Source: CAYSEQ01 sp964430475 (lineage in GTDB: Bacteria; Patescibacteriota; Microgenomatia; UBA8517). From it: a stretch of DNA of 64,000 nt. Position 1 is the first letter of the stretch. Each line of letters begins with the position of its first letter. A program made the translations under genes and the position numbers. The notes beneath the pieces are model-generated. The model was not told where the DNA came from, searched no databases, and saw nothing but the letters and a program-made list of their open reading frames with translations. Shown here piece by piece: positions 1-9,045 of this stretch. The stretch is taken from positions 62,001 through 126,000 of the forward strand of contig CAYSEQ010000002.1 of NCBI GenBank assembly GCA_964430475.1, in the 5' to 3' direction.

Positions 1-10
1 TTTTGCCTAT

Positions 11-1201
11 TTGTTCGATGATCTTAAGATTTCTTATTATCTTAAGGAAGGTAGGATCAAGATTTTGATATTTAACTGGCGGGACATTAAACATAAATGG
101 TCAGGAGGGGCGGAGGTATATGTTCATAACTTAGCCAAAGAGTGGGTTAAAAGGGGTCACAAAGTAACTATTTTTTGCGGTTGGGATGGTGAGGGTAGAA
201 GGGACGAGATTATTGATGGCGTAAAGGTTATAAGACGAGGTGGTTTTTACACTGTTTATCTTTTTGCTTTTTTGTATTATATTTTCAAATTTAGGGGAAT
301 TTTTGATGTTGTTATAGATAGCGAGAATGGCATTCCATTTTTCTCTCCCCTTTTTGTTAGGATACCTAGTATTTTATTAATCTATCATGTACATCAGGAA
401 ATTTTTAGAAAGTATCTCCCTTTTCCGTTGGCTAATTTGGCAAGTTTTCTAGAATCAAGATTAGTTCCTCTTGTCTATAAAAAATCTTCTGTGGTAACCA
501 TATCGCAGTCTTCGAAAAACGAAATTGTTCAGCGAGGTTGGATTGACGAGGAGAGAATCAGCATAATATACCCCGGTACTGATAAAAAACTTTTTGTACA
601 GTCTCCTAAAACGGAGTATCCTTCTTTTATATATTTAGGCAGGCTTAAACCATGGAAGCGCGTAGATGTTGCAATTAAGGCTTTTTCTTTAATTTCTAAA
701 AAATTTCCTGAAGCAAGATTTACTGTTGCAGGTTTTGGAGAAAGTTTGCCAAGTTTAGTAAAGCTTGTCAGAGATTTGGGTCTAAAAGATCAAGTTGATT
801 TTATAGGTGAGGCTCCAGAGGATAAAAAAGCCTTGCTTTTTTCTAAAGCTTGGGCTGCGATTCAACCGTCGTTATTTGAAGGATTTGGTATTACCGTGAT
901 TGAAGCAAATGCTTCTGGTACATGCGTTATCGCATCGGATACTTCCGGACTGCGGGATTCAGTTGTAAATGCTAAGACAGGGATCCTTGTCCCAGTAGAT
1001 GATATTGAAAAGCTAAGCCAGGCTATGGAAAGGATTATCGTTGATTCTCAATTACGTGAGAGTCTATCAAATGCAGCGAGAATCTGGGCAAAAAATTTTG
1101 ATTGGGAAGTTTCTGCAAAGAAGTTTGAGGAGATTATAAAGAAAGTGGTCTTTATAAGTCAGGTTCTACCTGAGTATAGCTTTATCGGCATCCGTGTCTA
1201 A
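11..1201 (+). CDS. GT4 family glycosyltransferase (5' end uncertain)
   Basis: Cytoplasmic retaining glycosyltransferase of the GT-B fold, probably adding a sugar from a nucleotide donor to a lipid-linked glycan. The N-terminal half has the acceptor-domain strand KILIFNWRD followed by SGGAEVYVHNLA, and the C-terminal half carries the GT4 signature FEGFGITVIEAN, with the two glutamates of the E-x7-E motif. The start is unclear. The first available codon is TTG at 11, but the frame stays open to the window edge, so the gene could begin upstream; a TTG at 65 is another option. Its stop overlaps the GTG that could open the next gene, and both are GT4 proteins, so they probably form one transcription unit. 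The donor and acceptor cannot be read from sequence. Confidence 0.85.
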   Translation: MFDDLKISYYLKEGRIKILIFNWRDIKHKWSGGAEVYVHNLAKEWVKRGHKVTIFCGWDGEGRRDEIIDGVKVIRRGGFYTVYLFAFLYYIFKFRGIFDVVIDSENGIPFFSPLFVRIPSILLIYHVHQEIFRKYLPFPLANLASFLESRLVPLVYKKSSVVTISQSSKNEIVQRGWIDEERISIIYPGTDKKLFVQSPKTEYPSFIYLGRLKPWKRVDVAIKAFSLISKKFPEARFTVAGFGESLPSLVKLVRDLGLKDQVDFIGEAPEDKKALLFSKAWAAIQPSLFEGFGITVIEANASGTCVIASDTSGLRDSVVNAKTGILVPVDDIEKLSQAMERIIVDSQLRESLSNAARIWAKNFDWEVSAKKFEEIIKKVVFISQVLPEYSFIGIRV

Positions 1202-1202
1202 A

Positions 1203-3107
1203 ATGAAAATTCTTTTTTCAAATTATGACGATATAAAAAATCCTTACTACGGAGGAGGCGGAGCTTTTGCGATACATGAAGTGGCAAAAAGGCTTGCAAA
1301 GAAGCATTTAGTAAAAGTTGTAACTGGTAGTTATCCTAATGCCAAGGATGAGATTATAGATGATGTTTTTTACAAAAGAATAGGACCTTCTTTGGTAGGT
1401 CCGAGAATTGGCCAAATCTTATATCATCTGTTTCTACCGATCTTTATTAGGAAAGAGGAATTTGATATTCTCTTTGAAAGCTTTACACCGCCGCATTCAA
1501 CCTCATTCACACCTATTTTTACAAGAAAACCTGTCGTGGGTATTGCTCACATGCTGGCATCTGAGGATATGCAAAGGAAGTACAAGTTACCTTTTGGCTT
1601 GGTTGAAAAAATTGGACTTAAATTTTATAAGGATATAATTGTTGTTAATCCCGAGATTAAAAAGGACATATTAAAAGCGAACCTTAAGGCTAGAGTAAAA
1701 GTTATACCAAATGGGGTCGATATACCTAAAAAGAGAAAAGTTAATTCAAAAAAAGAACACATACTCTTTATAGGCAGAGTTGAAGTAAATCAAAAGGGAT
1801 TAGATCTATTGTTGGAAGCTTTCAGGAAAGTTTTATCTAGCAAAACAAAGATAAGATTGGTGATTGCAGGAGGAGGTTTAGAGAAAGAAATAAAATCTTT
1901 AAAGAAACAAGTTTCTTTATTGTCGCTTAACAAAAAAGTAAAAATATTGGGACGGGTTGAAGGGGCTTTAAAACAGAAAATCTTTGAAAAAGCATTTTTT
2001 GTTGTCATTCCCTCAAGATTTGAGACTTTTTCAAGAGTTGCCTTGGAAGCGTGTAGCTTTTCGCTTCCAGTGTTATGCTTTGACATCAAGGGCTTAAAAT
2101 GGTTGCCTAAAAGTCTTTCTTTGAAGGTTAGACCTTTTGATGTTGATGAACTCTCCAAAGGTATATTAAAGCTTTATTCTGATAAGAAATTGAGAAAGAA
2201 GTTATCAAGAGGTGCGTTCGAATTCTCTAAAAAGTTTAATTGGGAGGAAATTTCAAAGGAATATGAAGAATATGTTTATAAGTTTTACCCTTTTTCTAGA
2301 AAAGAAAGAAATTTTGAAAAAGTACTTAAAAGGATTATTTCGGGGAAAAAAGAATGTTTCTTTATTTCTCCTCATCTAGACGACGCTATTTTTTCAGTGG
2401 GGGGAATAATTTCTTACCTTGCGGGTAGGACAAATGTGTACATCATAAATGTCTTTACCAAAGCCTCAAGAGGTCCTTATACACTATCTGCAAGAAGAGC
2501 AATTTTAGGTAAAGCTAAAGATGCCCAAGATCTTTATCGTATAAGAAAGATTGAAGATAAAAGGGTATTTGAGAGTTTGGGAGTAAAATCTTTGAATTTG
2601 GGATTTACTGAAGCTTTATATCGGAGAACTAATATCAGAAAGCTTAAAAAATTAACCATGTTTTTAGGAAAAGTTTTCCCGGAGTTTCTCTTTCTTTACC
2701 CAACTTATTGGTTTCATATAAATAGAGGTAAGATTCATCAAGAGGATAACGAACTAATTGAGAAAATTTCTAAGAAATTAAGAAAGCTTATTCCAAAAAG
2801 AAAAAAAGTTTTAATTTTTTGTCCTCTTGCAGACAACAGCCATGTTGATCATCTGTTGGTGAAGGAGGCTGTATGTAGGAATTTCAAGAATGTTTGGTTT
2901 TGGCAGGACTTGCCCTATCTAGCCGGTAAGGAATTTGAAATCTCTCAGAAATTTTCAGGTAGCCGTTACTTATTTAGGGTACATCCAGAGGTAAAAAAGC
3001 CGCTTATATCTTTTTACAGATCTCAGCTTCCTAAAAGTTTAGAAAAGATGAAGTGTGAATTGTTTATGAATGAAAACGTCTGGATAGATTCCAAGAAAAA
3101 TTTATGA
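1203..3107 (+). CDS. GT4 glycosyltransferase fused to PIG-L/LmbE deacetylase
   Basis: Two-domain protein of about 634 residues; I prefer ATG 1203 to GTG 1194 because MKILFSNYDD starts the first GT-B strand. Counting from GTG, residues 1-370 are a GT4 enzyme with the E-x7-E pair in FETFSRVALE (E277, E285). Residues 385-637 are a PIG-L-type zinc deacetylase with SPHLDDA (392-398) and the second metal motif HVDH (550-553). Both metal sites look intact. GT4 plus PIG-L is the enzyme pair that starts mycothiol (MshA/MshB), bacillithiol (BshA/BshB) and GPI (PIG-A/PIG-L) synthesis, where a transferred GlcNAc is then N-deacetylated. Here both steps lie in one chain. The substrate is inferred only. The stop overlaps the next gene's ATG by 4 bp. 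Confidence 0.88.
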   Translation: MKILFSNYDDIKNPYYGGGGAFAIHEVAKRLAKKHLVKVVTGSYPNAKDEIIDDVFYKRIGPSLVGPRIGQILYHLFLPIFIRKEEFDILFESFTPPHSTSFTPIFTRKPVVGIAHMLASEDMQRKYKLPFGLVEKIGLKFYKDIIVVNPEIKKDILKANLKARVKVIPNGVDIPKKRKVNSKKEHILFIGRVEVNQKGLDLLLEAFRKVLSSKTKIRLVIAGGGLEKEIKSLKKQVSLLSLNKKVKILGRVEGALKQKIFEKAFFVVIPSRFETFSRVALEACSFSLPVLCFDIKGLKWLPKSLSLKVRPFDVDELSKGILKLYSDKKLRKKLSRGAFEFSKKFNWEEISKEYEEYVYKFYPFSRKERNFEKVLKRIISGKKECFFISPHLDDAIFSVGGIISYLAGRTNVYIINVFTKASRGPYTLSARRAILGKAKDAQDLYRIRKIEDKRVFESLGVKSLNLGFTEALYRRTNIRKLKKLTMFLGKVFPEFLFLYPTYWFHINRGKIHQEDNELIEKISKKLRKLIPKRKKVLIFCPLADNSHVDHLLVKEAVCRNFKNVWFWQDLPYLAGKEFEISQKFSGSRYLFRVHPEVKKPLISFYRSQLPKSLEKMKCELFMNENVWIDSKKNL

Positions 3108-4189
3108 ATAATTTAGAGGTTCAAATAATTAAAAAAATAGACAAGGATTTTTTAAAGAAATGGTATAAGATTTGGAAAAATGCTTATAACCGTCAGTTTT
3201 ATAACTCTCCTGAATGGTTTATTTCAGCACTTAAGGTCTTTGAAGCGAAGGACTATTTAGTTTTTACAGTGTCTAAGGACTCTGAAGTAAAATTAATACT
3301 TCCTTTAATTGGAAAGAAATTTTTGGGGAGGAAAATTTATATGAGCCCTGGCGAAAAATTTTTGGATAAAACTACAATTCTTTTAAAAGATAAAGATTTT
3401 GATGTCTTGAAGGCAGTTTTTAAGAAGTTGGCAAATTTTGGAAATTTTTACTTAAGTGAAGTTGACGATTGGGTGAAAGAAGAGTTTGAAGAAACAAGAA
3501 TTGGCGGTAAGACTTTTATTTCTTCAGAATCCTTTTATTTGCCTTTGGAAGAAGCATTTGAATTTTTATCCAAAAAACAAAAAAGTAAGATAAAGAATAA
3601 ATATATAAAAAATAAAAAAAGACTTACCTTTCTTCGTTTAAGAGGGGAAAAAATAATCAATCGCATTGATGATATTCTGAAAATTGATTACTTGAGTAGT
3701 AAGAGAGAAAAAAGCAGAGAAACTTTTTCTGACAAGAATTCAATTAGGTTATTAGAGATTATCTCCAAACATTCCAAGGAGAGTAAGCCGGATTTAAGCA
3801 TATTATATTTTGACCGTTTTCCGGTTGTTTTTAGCTTCGGAGTAATTTCCGATGGGGTCTACCATGCGAAGTACACCTCTTTTGTTAAAAAGTTTGCTTT
3901 TCTTTCACCCGGCAAACTCTTGCTTTACATGCTTTTACCTAAACTTAGGGCTGAAGGTGTAAAAATTTTTGACTTCTCGAGAGGAGACAGTACCTTGAAA
4001 AAGGAATTTACTCCTTATTTTGAAAAATATTATGATATTTTTTACTCTAAAGATAAATTTTTAGCCCTTTTATTGCCAAATTTGATTCTTCTAAAAGATT
4101 TTATCATTGGTCATGAAAAGCTTTATCAATTTTTACTTTTTATACGAAGGTATGTTAAACTTTTCGGCTCATTTTTGAAAATTTTTTAA
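3104..4189 (+). CDS. GNAT-fold acyltransferase, CelD/BioF2/FemAB-like
   Basis: Cytoplasmic protein of 361 aa resembling the Acetyltransf_6 (CelD/BcsL) and FemAB group, which transfer acyl or aminoacyl groups to amines or hydroxyls of envelope precursors. The C-terminal half has the diagnostic run of this group: SPGKLLLYMLLPKL followed by a helix and then FDFSRGDSTLKKEF. ATG 3104 overlaps the stop of the GT4-PIG-L gene (ATGA), so the two are translationally coupled. That context suggests it may act on the amine released by the deacetylase, which is inference. There is no signal peptide; the hydrophobic stretch near the C-terminus (LLPNLILLKDFII) may be peripheral. Donor and acceptor are unknown. 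Confidence 0.75.
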   Translation: MNNLEVQIIKKIDKDFLKKWYKIWKNAYNRQFYNSPEWFISALKVFEAKDYLVFTVSKDSEVKLILPLIGKKFLGRKIYMSPGEKFLDKTTILLKDKDFDVLKAVFKKLANFGNFYLSEVDDWVKEEFEETRIGGKTFISSESFYLPLEEAFEFLSKKQKSKIKNKYIKNKKRLTFLRLRGEKIINRIDDILKIDYLSSKREKSRETFSDKNSIRLLEIISKHSKESKPDLSILYFDRFPVVFSFGVISDGVYHAKYTSFVKKFAFLSPGKLLLYMLLPKLRAEGVKIFDFSRGDSTLKKEFTPYFEKYYDIFYSKDKFLALLLPNLILLKDFIIGHEKLYQFLLFIRRYVKLFGSFLKIF

Positions 4190-4191
4190 CT

Positions 4192-5805
4192 ATGAAAAGG
4201 TATTTAAGTAATTTATTTTTAGTGTTTTTCTGTATGGCGATTCTCGTTCTCATTATAAGGGGTATTTCTGGAAATCCTAGCGAGGAAGACCTTAATAAAA
4301 TGGAGTGGAAAGAAGAAGGACCTTTTGAACTTTCAAATGAAAGAGGAAGATTTGCACTTCTTTATTCCTGGATTGAAAATCATTCTTTGTATTTTTCTAA
4401 GAATTTAGCCCTTTTTGCTTCCCCGGATTTGGCGTATAAGGATGGGAAATATGTTTCTCTATTCAATCCCGGCGTTTCTTTTATGGCAATTCCAGGATAC
4501 ATGTTAGGTAAAATTTTAGGTATTTCACAAATATTTACATTCCTTATTATCTCACTTTTTGCTTCGTTGAATGTAGTTTTAGTGAAGAATATTTCCAGGA
4601 AAATTGGTGCGAGCGACAGAATCTCGACGATCGCTTCGTTAATCTTTCTTTTTGCCACACCCGCTTTAGTTTACGCAACCAGCTTTTACCAACATCACAT
4701 CTCTACATTTTTATTGCTTCTAAGTATATATCTACTTTTGGAAAAAGTAGGTATTTTTACCCTTTTTCTAGTCTTTTTTTTATATGGAGTTTCGATAACA
4801 GTTGATTATCCAAATGTCTTTTTAATGTTTCCTATTGTAGTTTATTCAATGAGCAGGTTTTTTATTATAGTGAAAACCTCAGCGAACTTCCAAATAGTAT
4901 TTGACCTTAAAAAGTTGATTTCTCTTACAGGGGTATTAGTGCCACTACTTTTTTTGTTTTGGTTTAATAAAGTCTCATATGGCTCGGCATTATCAATATC
5001 AGGTGCAGTTCAAAGAGTAACGAAAATAGATCCACAGGGAAATCCGATCAGAGATGAAAATATAGCTAATATTGCAAGTGATACCATAGACCGAGGTTTA
5101 AGTTTTTTTAAAACAAGAAATATACCTAGGGGGATTTATACTCTTATTCTAAGCGAGGATAGGGGGGTAATCTTTTTTGCTCCGGTTCTTATTTTTTCTC
5201 TAATCGGAATACTAGAATTTGGAGAAAAAAGAAGAAAGATCTTTTTACTTCTGGCTTCCATTATTTGTATTAATGTTCTGCTTTATAGTATGTGGGGAGA
5301 CCCATGGGGTGGTTGGTCTTTTGGCTCGCGTTATCTTATACCAAGTTATGCGATAGTCTCTATCTTTATTTCCAGACTTTTTATGAAGCTAAAAGGGGAC
5401 AAACTATTTCTGGGAGTATTTTTTTTAGCTTCAGTTGTGTCCATCTTTATCAATTTGCTAGGGGCAATAACTTCCAAGGCTAATCCTCCCAAAGTTGAAG
5501 CAGAGAGCCTTACCGCGTTGTCAGGAATTGAGCAAAAGTATACTATTGAGCGAAACCTAGATTTTCTATTCGAAAAGGGCACGAAGTCTTTTGTTTACGA
5601 AAAATATTTAAAGGATTTTCTTACTCCATGGGAATATTATTTTTTGGTCTCTTTCCTGATTTTGATACCCTATGGAATCTATTTCTTTAAAATATCGCGT
5701 TTGGCAAAATCTCCAGTTTTTGAGTTGGTCTTGGTAAAGAACAAGGGTTTGAATGACCTAAAACTAGAATTAAGACTTTTTAGTAAGGAAAAGCTTTTTA
5801 AGTAA
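4192..5805 (+). CDS. Polytopic GT-C-like membrane protein
   Basis: Integral membrane protein of 537 aa with about ten hydrophobic segments. After the first helix comes an extracytoplasmic loop with GRFALLYSWIE and DLAYKDGKYVSLFNPGVSF. This resembles the first-loop pattern (dGkyy...PG.s) of a GT39-like bacterial family annotated as glycosyltransferases of the GT-C fold. A second extracytoplasmic motif, WGDPWGGWSFGSRYLIP near residue 370, also belongs to that family. The function is probably sugar transfer from a polyprenyl-phosphate donor outside the membrane, but no catalytic acid is certain. It follows the acyltransferase by 2 bp and precedes another GT-C gene, so it is co-transcribed. Confidence 0.6.
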   Translation: MKRYLSNLFLVFFCMAILVLIIRGISGNPSEEDLNKMEWKEEGPFELSNERGRFALLYSWIENHSLYFSKNLALFASPDLAYKDGKYVSLFNPGVSFMAIPGYMLGKILGISQIFTFLIISLFASLNVVLVKNISRKIGASDRISTIASLIFLFATPALVYATSFYQHHISTFLLLLSIYLLLEKVGIFTLFLVFFLYGVSITVDYPNVFLMFPIVVYSMSRFFIIVKTSANFQIVFDLKKLISLTGVLVPLLFLFWFNKVSYGSALSISGAVQRVTKIDPQGNPIRDENIANIASDTIDRGLSFFKTRNIPRGIYTLILSEDRGVIFFAPVLIFSLIGILEFGEKRRKIFLLLASIICINVLLYSMWGDPWGGWSFGSRYLIPSYAIVSIFISRLFMKLKGDKLFLGVFFLASVVSIFINLLGAITSKANPPKVEAESLTALSGIEQKYTIERNLDFLFEKGTKSFVYEKYLKDFLTPWEYYFLVSFLILIPYGIYFFKISRLAKSPVFELVLVKNKGLNDLKLELRLFSKEKLFK

Positions 5806-5821
5806 GGTACTGCTTTTAAAA

Positions 5822-7450
5822 ATGGAAATTTTTGTTAAAGATTTTACTTTCTTTTTAATTTTAGACAGGAGAAAAATTTTCAATTTTTTCAAAAAAATTG
5901 AAAAAATCTTGCCTTTGGTGATTGTTGTCTTTCTTTTTGTACTGTCCCTTTTTGCATCTTTCTTGTTTTACAATAATGGACTCTCTCTTGCTTACAATGA
6001 TGCTCGATCACACTTAAATATTGCAAGAAGGGTTGTTGAAGGGCTAAAAACAGGTGCTGCACAGCTTGGGAGTGTTTGGCTTCCCTTACCCCATGTCCTT
6101 ATGTTACCAACTATCTGGAATGACTTTTTTTGGCATTCCGGAGCCTCGGGTACACTAGTTTCTCTAGTCTCATTTATTTTAACTGGTATTTTTATTTACA
6201 GATTCCTAGAAAAGTTAAAGGTAAGAATTTTTGGGAGGATTTTTGGTGTTTTGGTTTTCAGCACAAATCTAAATATTTTATATTTGACTTCTACGGCAAT
6301 GACCGAGATGCTACTTTTAGCAACTCAAACTTTAAGTGTTTATTATCTTGTAATCTGGGCGAGAAAGGAAAGAATGCTAGACTTGCTAAAAAGTGCTTTT
6401 TGGGTAATGTTAGCTACACTTACGCGTTATGATGGTTGGTTTCTTTTTGTCTTTTGTACTTTTCTTATTGGGATTATTGGTTTAAGAAAAAGGGTGTTAA
6501 AAGAGGTAGAGGGATATCTATTTTTCTTTTTAACTTTGGCTGGATTTGGCATCTTTTTGTGGTTTTTGTGGAATCTGGTAATTTTTAAAGATCCCCTTTA
6601 TTTTGTTTATGGCCCTTATTCTGCTTATGCACAACAGTTGGGCTTAGAAAAAGCAGGGGAGTTACTGACGAAGGGTAATCTTTTAGCATCTTTGAAAACA
6701 TATTTTTACGCAATCTTTTATAACCTCTATACAATACCAGTGTTTATCGGTTTTAGTGGTATTTTTATCTTGTACTTTGACAAGAGTTTGAAAAAAAGTG
6801 TGAGACTTGCTACCTTAGCCTTGTTAGCCCCTATCCTTTTTAACATTATTGCTCTTTATTTAGGACATTCAGTTTTGTTCCTTCCAGAAGTAGTTGGGAA
6901 GACTTGGTTTAATGTAAGGTATGGGATGTTGGCTGCACCTGCAATTTGTATAGGAATAGGTTTTATCGTGGATAGACTAAGAAGATATTCACCAATATTA
7001 ATTGGTTTAATTCTTTTTACATTGTTTTTTGCGTTTTTGGGTTTTGACGCAGTGACAATTGATGATGCACTTTATGGAGCAAGTCAAAAAAATGTAAAAG
7101 AAGTATCCTCATGGCTTAGAGGAAATGTATCCAAAGAACCGGGTTTTGTTTTGATTTCTGCGGCAAGTCATGATGCGATCATTTTTTCCTCTGGATTGCC
7201 GATGAAACGTTTTATTCATGAGGGTACCGGAGATTATTGGAAGCTTGCAGTTGAGAATCCCAACAGGTGGGTTAAATGGATAGTTATGCGAACTTACGAT
7301 ATGAATGATTTAACTTACAAGGAAGTGCATGATGCAAGTGGGTTTAAATATTTTGAACTTGTGGAGCATTATCCTTTTGCTGACATCTATCAACTAAAAA
7401 AAGATTATTGGAGTGAGGTTGTGACAACACCGGTTTTGTCAAGAAAATAA
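5822..7450 (+). CDS. GT-C (GT39/ArnT-like) glycosyltransferase
   Basis: A 542-aa membrane protein with roughly ten to twelve helices. The first extracytoplasmic loop carries YNDARSHLNIARRVVEG, with D60 in the place of the catalytic acid of PMT/ArnT-like enzymes. It is followed by GSVWLPLPHVLMLP and a later cytoplasmic TRYDGW motif. These fit the GT39 superfamily that uses polyprenyl-phosphate sugars. The C-terminal 100 residues form a soluble extracytoplasmic region with AASHDAIIFSSG. The gene lies 16 bp after the preceding membrane protein. The sugar transferred is unknown. Confidence 0.7.
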   Translation: MEIFVKDFTFFLILDRRKIFNFFKKIEKILPLVIVVFLFVLSLFASFLFYNNGLSLAYNDARSHLNIARRVVEGLKTGAAQLGSVWLPLPHVLMLPTIWNDFFWHSGASGTLVSLVSFILTGIFIYRFLEKLKVRIFGRIFGVLVFSTNLNILYLTSTAMTEMLLLATQTLSVYYLVIWARKERMLDLLKSAFWVMLATLTRYDGWFLFVFCTFLIGIIGLRKRVLKEVEGYLFFFLTLAGFGIFLWFLWNLVIFKDPLYFVYGPYSAYAQQLGLEKAGELLTKGNLLASLKTYFYAIFYNLYTIPVFIGFSGIFILYFDKSLKKSVRLATLALLAPILFNIIALYLGHSVLFLPEVVGKTWFNVRYGMLAAPAICIGIGFIVDRLRRYSPILIGLILFTLFFAFLGFDAVTIDDALYGASQKNVKEVSSWLRGNVSKEPGFVLISAASHDAIIFSSGLPMKRFIHEGTGDYWKLAVENPNRWVKWIVMRTYDMNDLTYKEVHDASGFKYFELVEHYPFADIYQLKKDYWSEVVTTPVLSRK

Positions 7451-7532
7451 TTTAAGGGATAATTTTGATAAAAAGAATATTAGTATTCCGAAGGTTTTTA
7501 GTTAAGTGGTATTTTAAGCTAGAAACTTGAAA

Positions 7533-8840
7533 ATGCTGAACCCTTTTCTTAAAAATTCTAACAACCTTAAGATGTTTTTTATATTCCTAAAAAACTTTAG
7601 AAAAATTTGGCTATCTCTTTTAGCGATTTTTTTGGGAATGTCTTTTTTACTAAAAAGTGTCTATGCAAATACAACATATTGGGAGATTCAGTCCATAGAT
7701 ACGATGAAATTTTCACGGGATCTAGCAAGAGAAAAAAAGGCTGATTTAAGTTTCGATAGAGAAATTGAGGACCAAATTTCCCAAATTGCTTTTTTGGGTG
7801 CAACCCATGTTGTTCTGGGAACTCCCTACGATGAAGAATTTCTACCTTTTTTAAAACGCTGGGTTGTGATGGCAAGAAAGTATGGTCTAAAGATCTGGTT
7901 TAGGGGAAACTTTTCTGGCTGGGAAGGATGGTTTGGTTATCCAAGGATTACGCCTGAGCAGCATATTGAAGAAACTCAAGAATTTATCCTAAAAAACCCA
8001 GATTTATTTGAAAATGGGGATATTTTCACTTCTTGTACAGAGTGCGAAAATGGTCGCGTCTTTGACCCTTTTAGAGCTGACCAATTGTTGGAATTTCGTA
8101 AATTTCTGATTGAAGAATATAAGGTTGCAAAGAGAGCATTTGAAAGTTTGGGGAAAGATGTCAAAACAAATTTCTATCCAATGAATCTAGATGTGGCGAA
8201 ATTGGTAATGAATAAAGATACTCTCAATTCTTTGGAAAAAGTTGTAGTTTTAGATCATTATGTTGATACACCCCAAAAATTAGTTAATGATATTGACGAG
8301 ATTCATGTTCAAACAAATGCCAAGATAGTTTTGGGAGAGATAGGTGTTCCGATTCCAGATATTCATGGCGAGATAAGTGAAGGAAGACAAGCCGAGTGGC
8401 TAAGCGAGACACTTGAACTTTTGTCTTACAAAGATTTCCTTTTAGGTTTAAATTATTGGGTGAATAAGGGTGGGTCTACTGAGATTTTTTATAAAGATGG
8501 TAGATTAAAACCTGCGGGTTTTGTGGTTAAAGATTACTTTAAGCCAGTGATTTACGAAGGCCGCATAGTTAACCAATTTGGTATTCCGGTTAAAAACGCT
8601 GAAGTTAATTTTCTCTCAAAAAAAATCATTAGCGATTCAAAAGGGCATTTTCTTTTGCCTTTAGTTCCTTCCGCGCAGAAAATATCTATCCTTGCGGATG
8701 GTTATCAAAAAACTGAAGTCCAAGTTAAGGACTTGCCCAAAAAAGATATTGTTTTAGTTAAGGACAACCTTTTTTTCAAGATTTTTAGTCTTATTCATGT
8801 TTTCTTATTGCAAGCTTTTTCGAAGGCTTTCCAAGAATAG
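7533..8840 (+). CDS. Secreted glycosidase-like TIM-barrel protein with C-terminal CarboxypepD_reg-like domain
   Basis: The N-terminus has a basic segment and hydrophobic core ending in SVYA, a plausible signal peptidase site, so the protein is exported. Residues 50-340 look like a glycoside hydrolase (beta/alpha)8 barrel: WFRGNFSGWEGWFGYP, then CTECENG (170-176, counted from TTG 7527) and LGEIGVP (E271 as possible nucleophile). Residues 342-410 resemble a carboxypeptidase-regulatory-like beta-sandwich (GRIVNQFGIPVKNAEV, then ISDSKGHFLLPLVP), often used for surface attachment. The last 24 residues are hydrophobic enough for a C-terminal membrane anchor. ATG 7533 is chosen over TTG 7527; ATG 7572 is also possible. 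No GH family could be assigned. Its 3' end overlaps a convergent small gene by 50 bp. Confidence 0.6.
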   Translation: MLNPFLKNSNNLKMFFIFLKNFRKIWLSLLAIFLGMSFLLKSVYANTTYWEIQSIDTMKFSRDLAREKKADLSFDREIEDQISQIAFLGATHVVLGTPYDEEFLPFLKRWVVMARKYGLKIWFRGNFSGWEGWFGYPRITPEQHIEETQEFILKNPDLFENGDIFTSCTECENGRVFDPFRADQLLEFRKFLIEEYKVAKRAFESLGKDVKTNFYPMNLDVAKLVMNKDTLNSLEKVVVLDHYVDTPQKLVNDIDEIHVQTNAKIVLGEIGVPIPDIHGEISEGRQAEWLSETLELLSYKDFLLGLNYWVNKGGSTEIFYKDGRLKPAGFVVKDYFKPVIYEGRIVNQFGIPVKNAEVNFLSKKIISDSKGHFLLPLVPSAQKISILADGYQKTEVQVKDLPKKDIVLVKDNLFFKIFSLIHVFLLQAFSKAFQE

Positions 8841-9045
8841 CCATTGGCCTTTCTCTCCACACTCCGTCTTGTTCGTATTTTAGGGTATATATATGTAGTA
8901 GGATCCATCCCTTTTTGAGAAGTTTATTAACTTCTCTTCTTCCCCGAAATTCTAAATTCCTTCCTATAACCTCTTTTATATTAAGTTGCCAGAGAGGCAA
9001 TATTTGAACTAGGTGAGCGTAATCTGAATTTTCTTTCTTTCTCAT
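8791..9045 (-). CDS. Small conserved-looking protein of unknown function (84 aa)
   Basis: Its ATG (9045-9043) directly abuts the TAA stop of the upstream CapA-like gene, the spacing expected of a co-transcribed gene. The protein is soluble, with a pattern that looks like a real fold: VNKLLKKGWILLHIYTLKYEQDGVWRERP then AILGKP. The alternation of 'kkGW.LLH.yt' and 'GkP' recalls short uncharacterised bacterial proteins, but I cannot name a family. The last 50 bp overlap the end of the convergent gene at 8840, which is compatible with a real gene but lowers confidence. Confidence 0.5.
   Translation of the reverse strand: MRKKENSDYAHLVQILPLWQLNIKEVIGRNLEFRGRREVNKLLKKGWILLHIYTLKYEQDGVWRERPMAILGKPSKKLAIRKHE

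Noticed and set aside
1790..2158. Minus-strand 122-aa open frame inside the GT4-PIG-L gene
   Set aside because: It is fully antisense to a well-supported domain and has a low-complexity, Lys/Ser/Phe-rich product with no recognisable fold.
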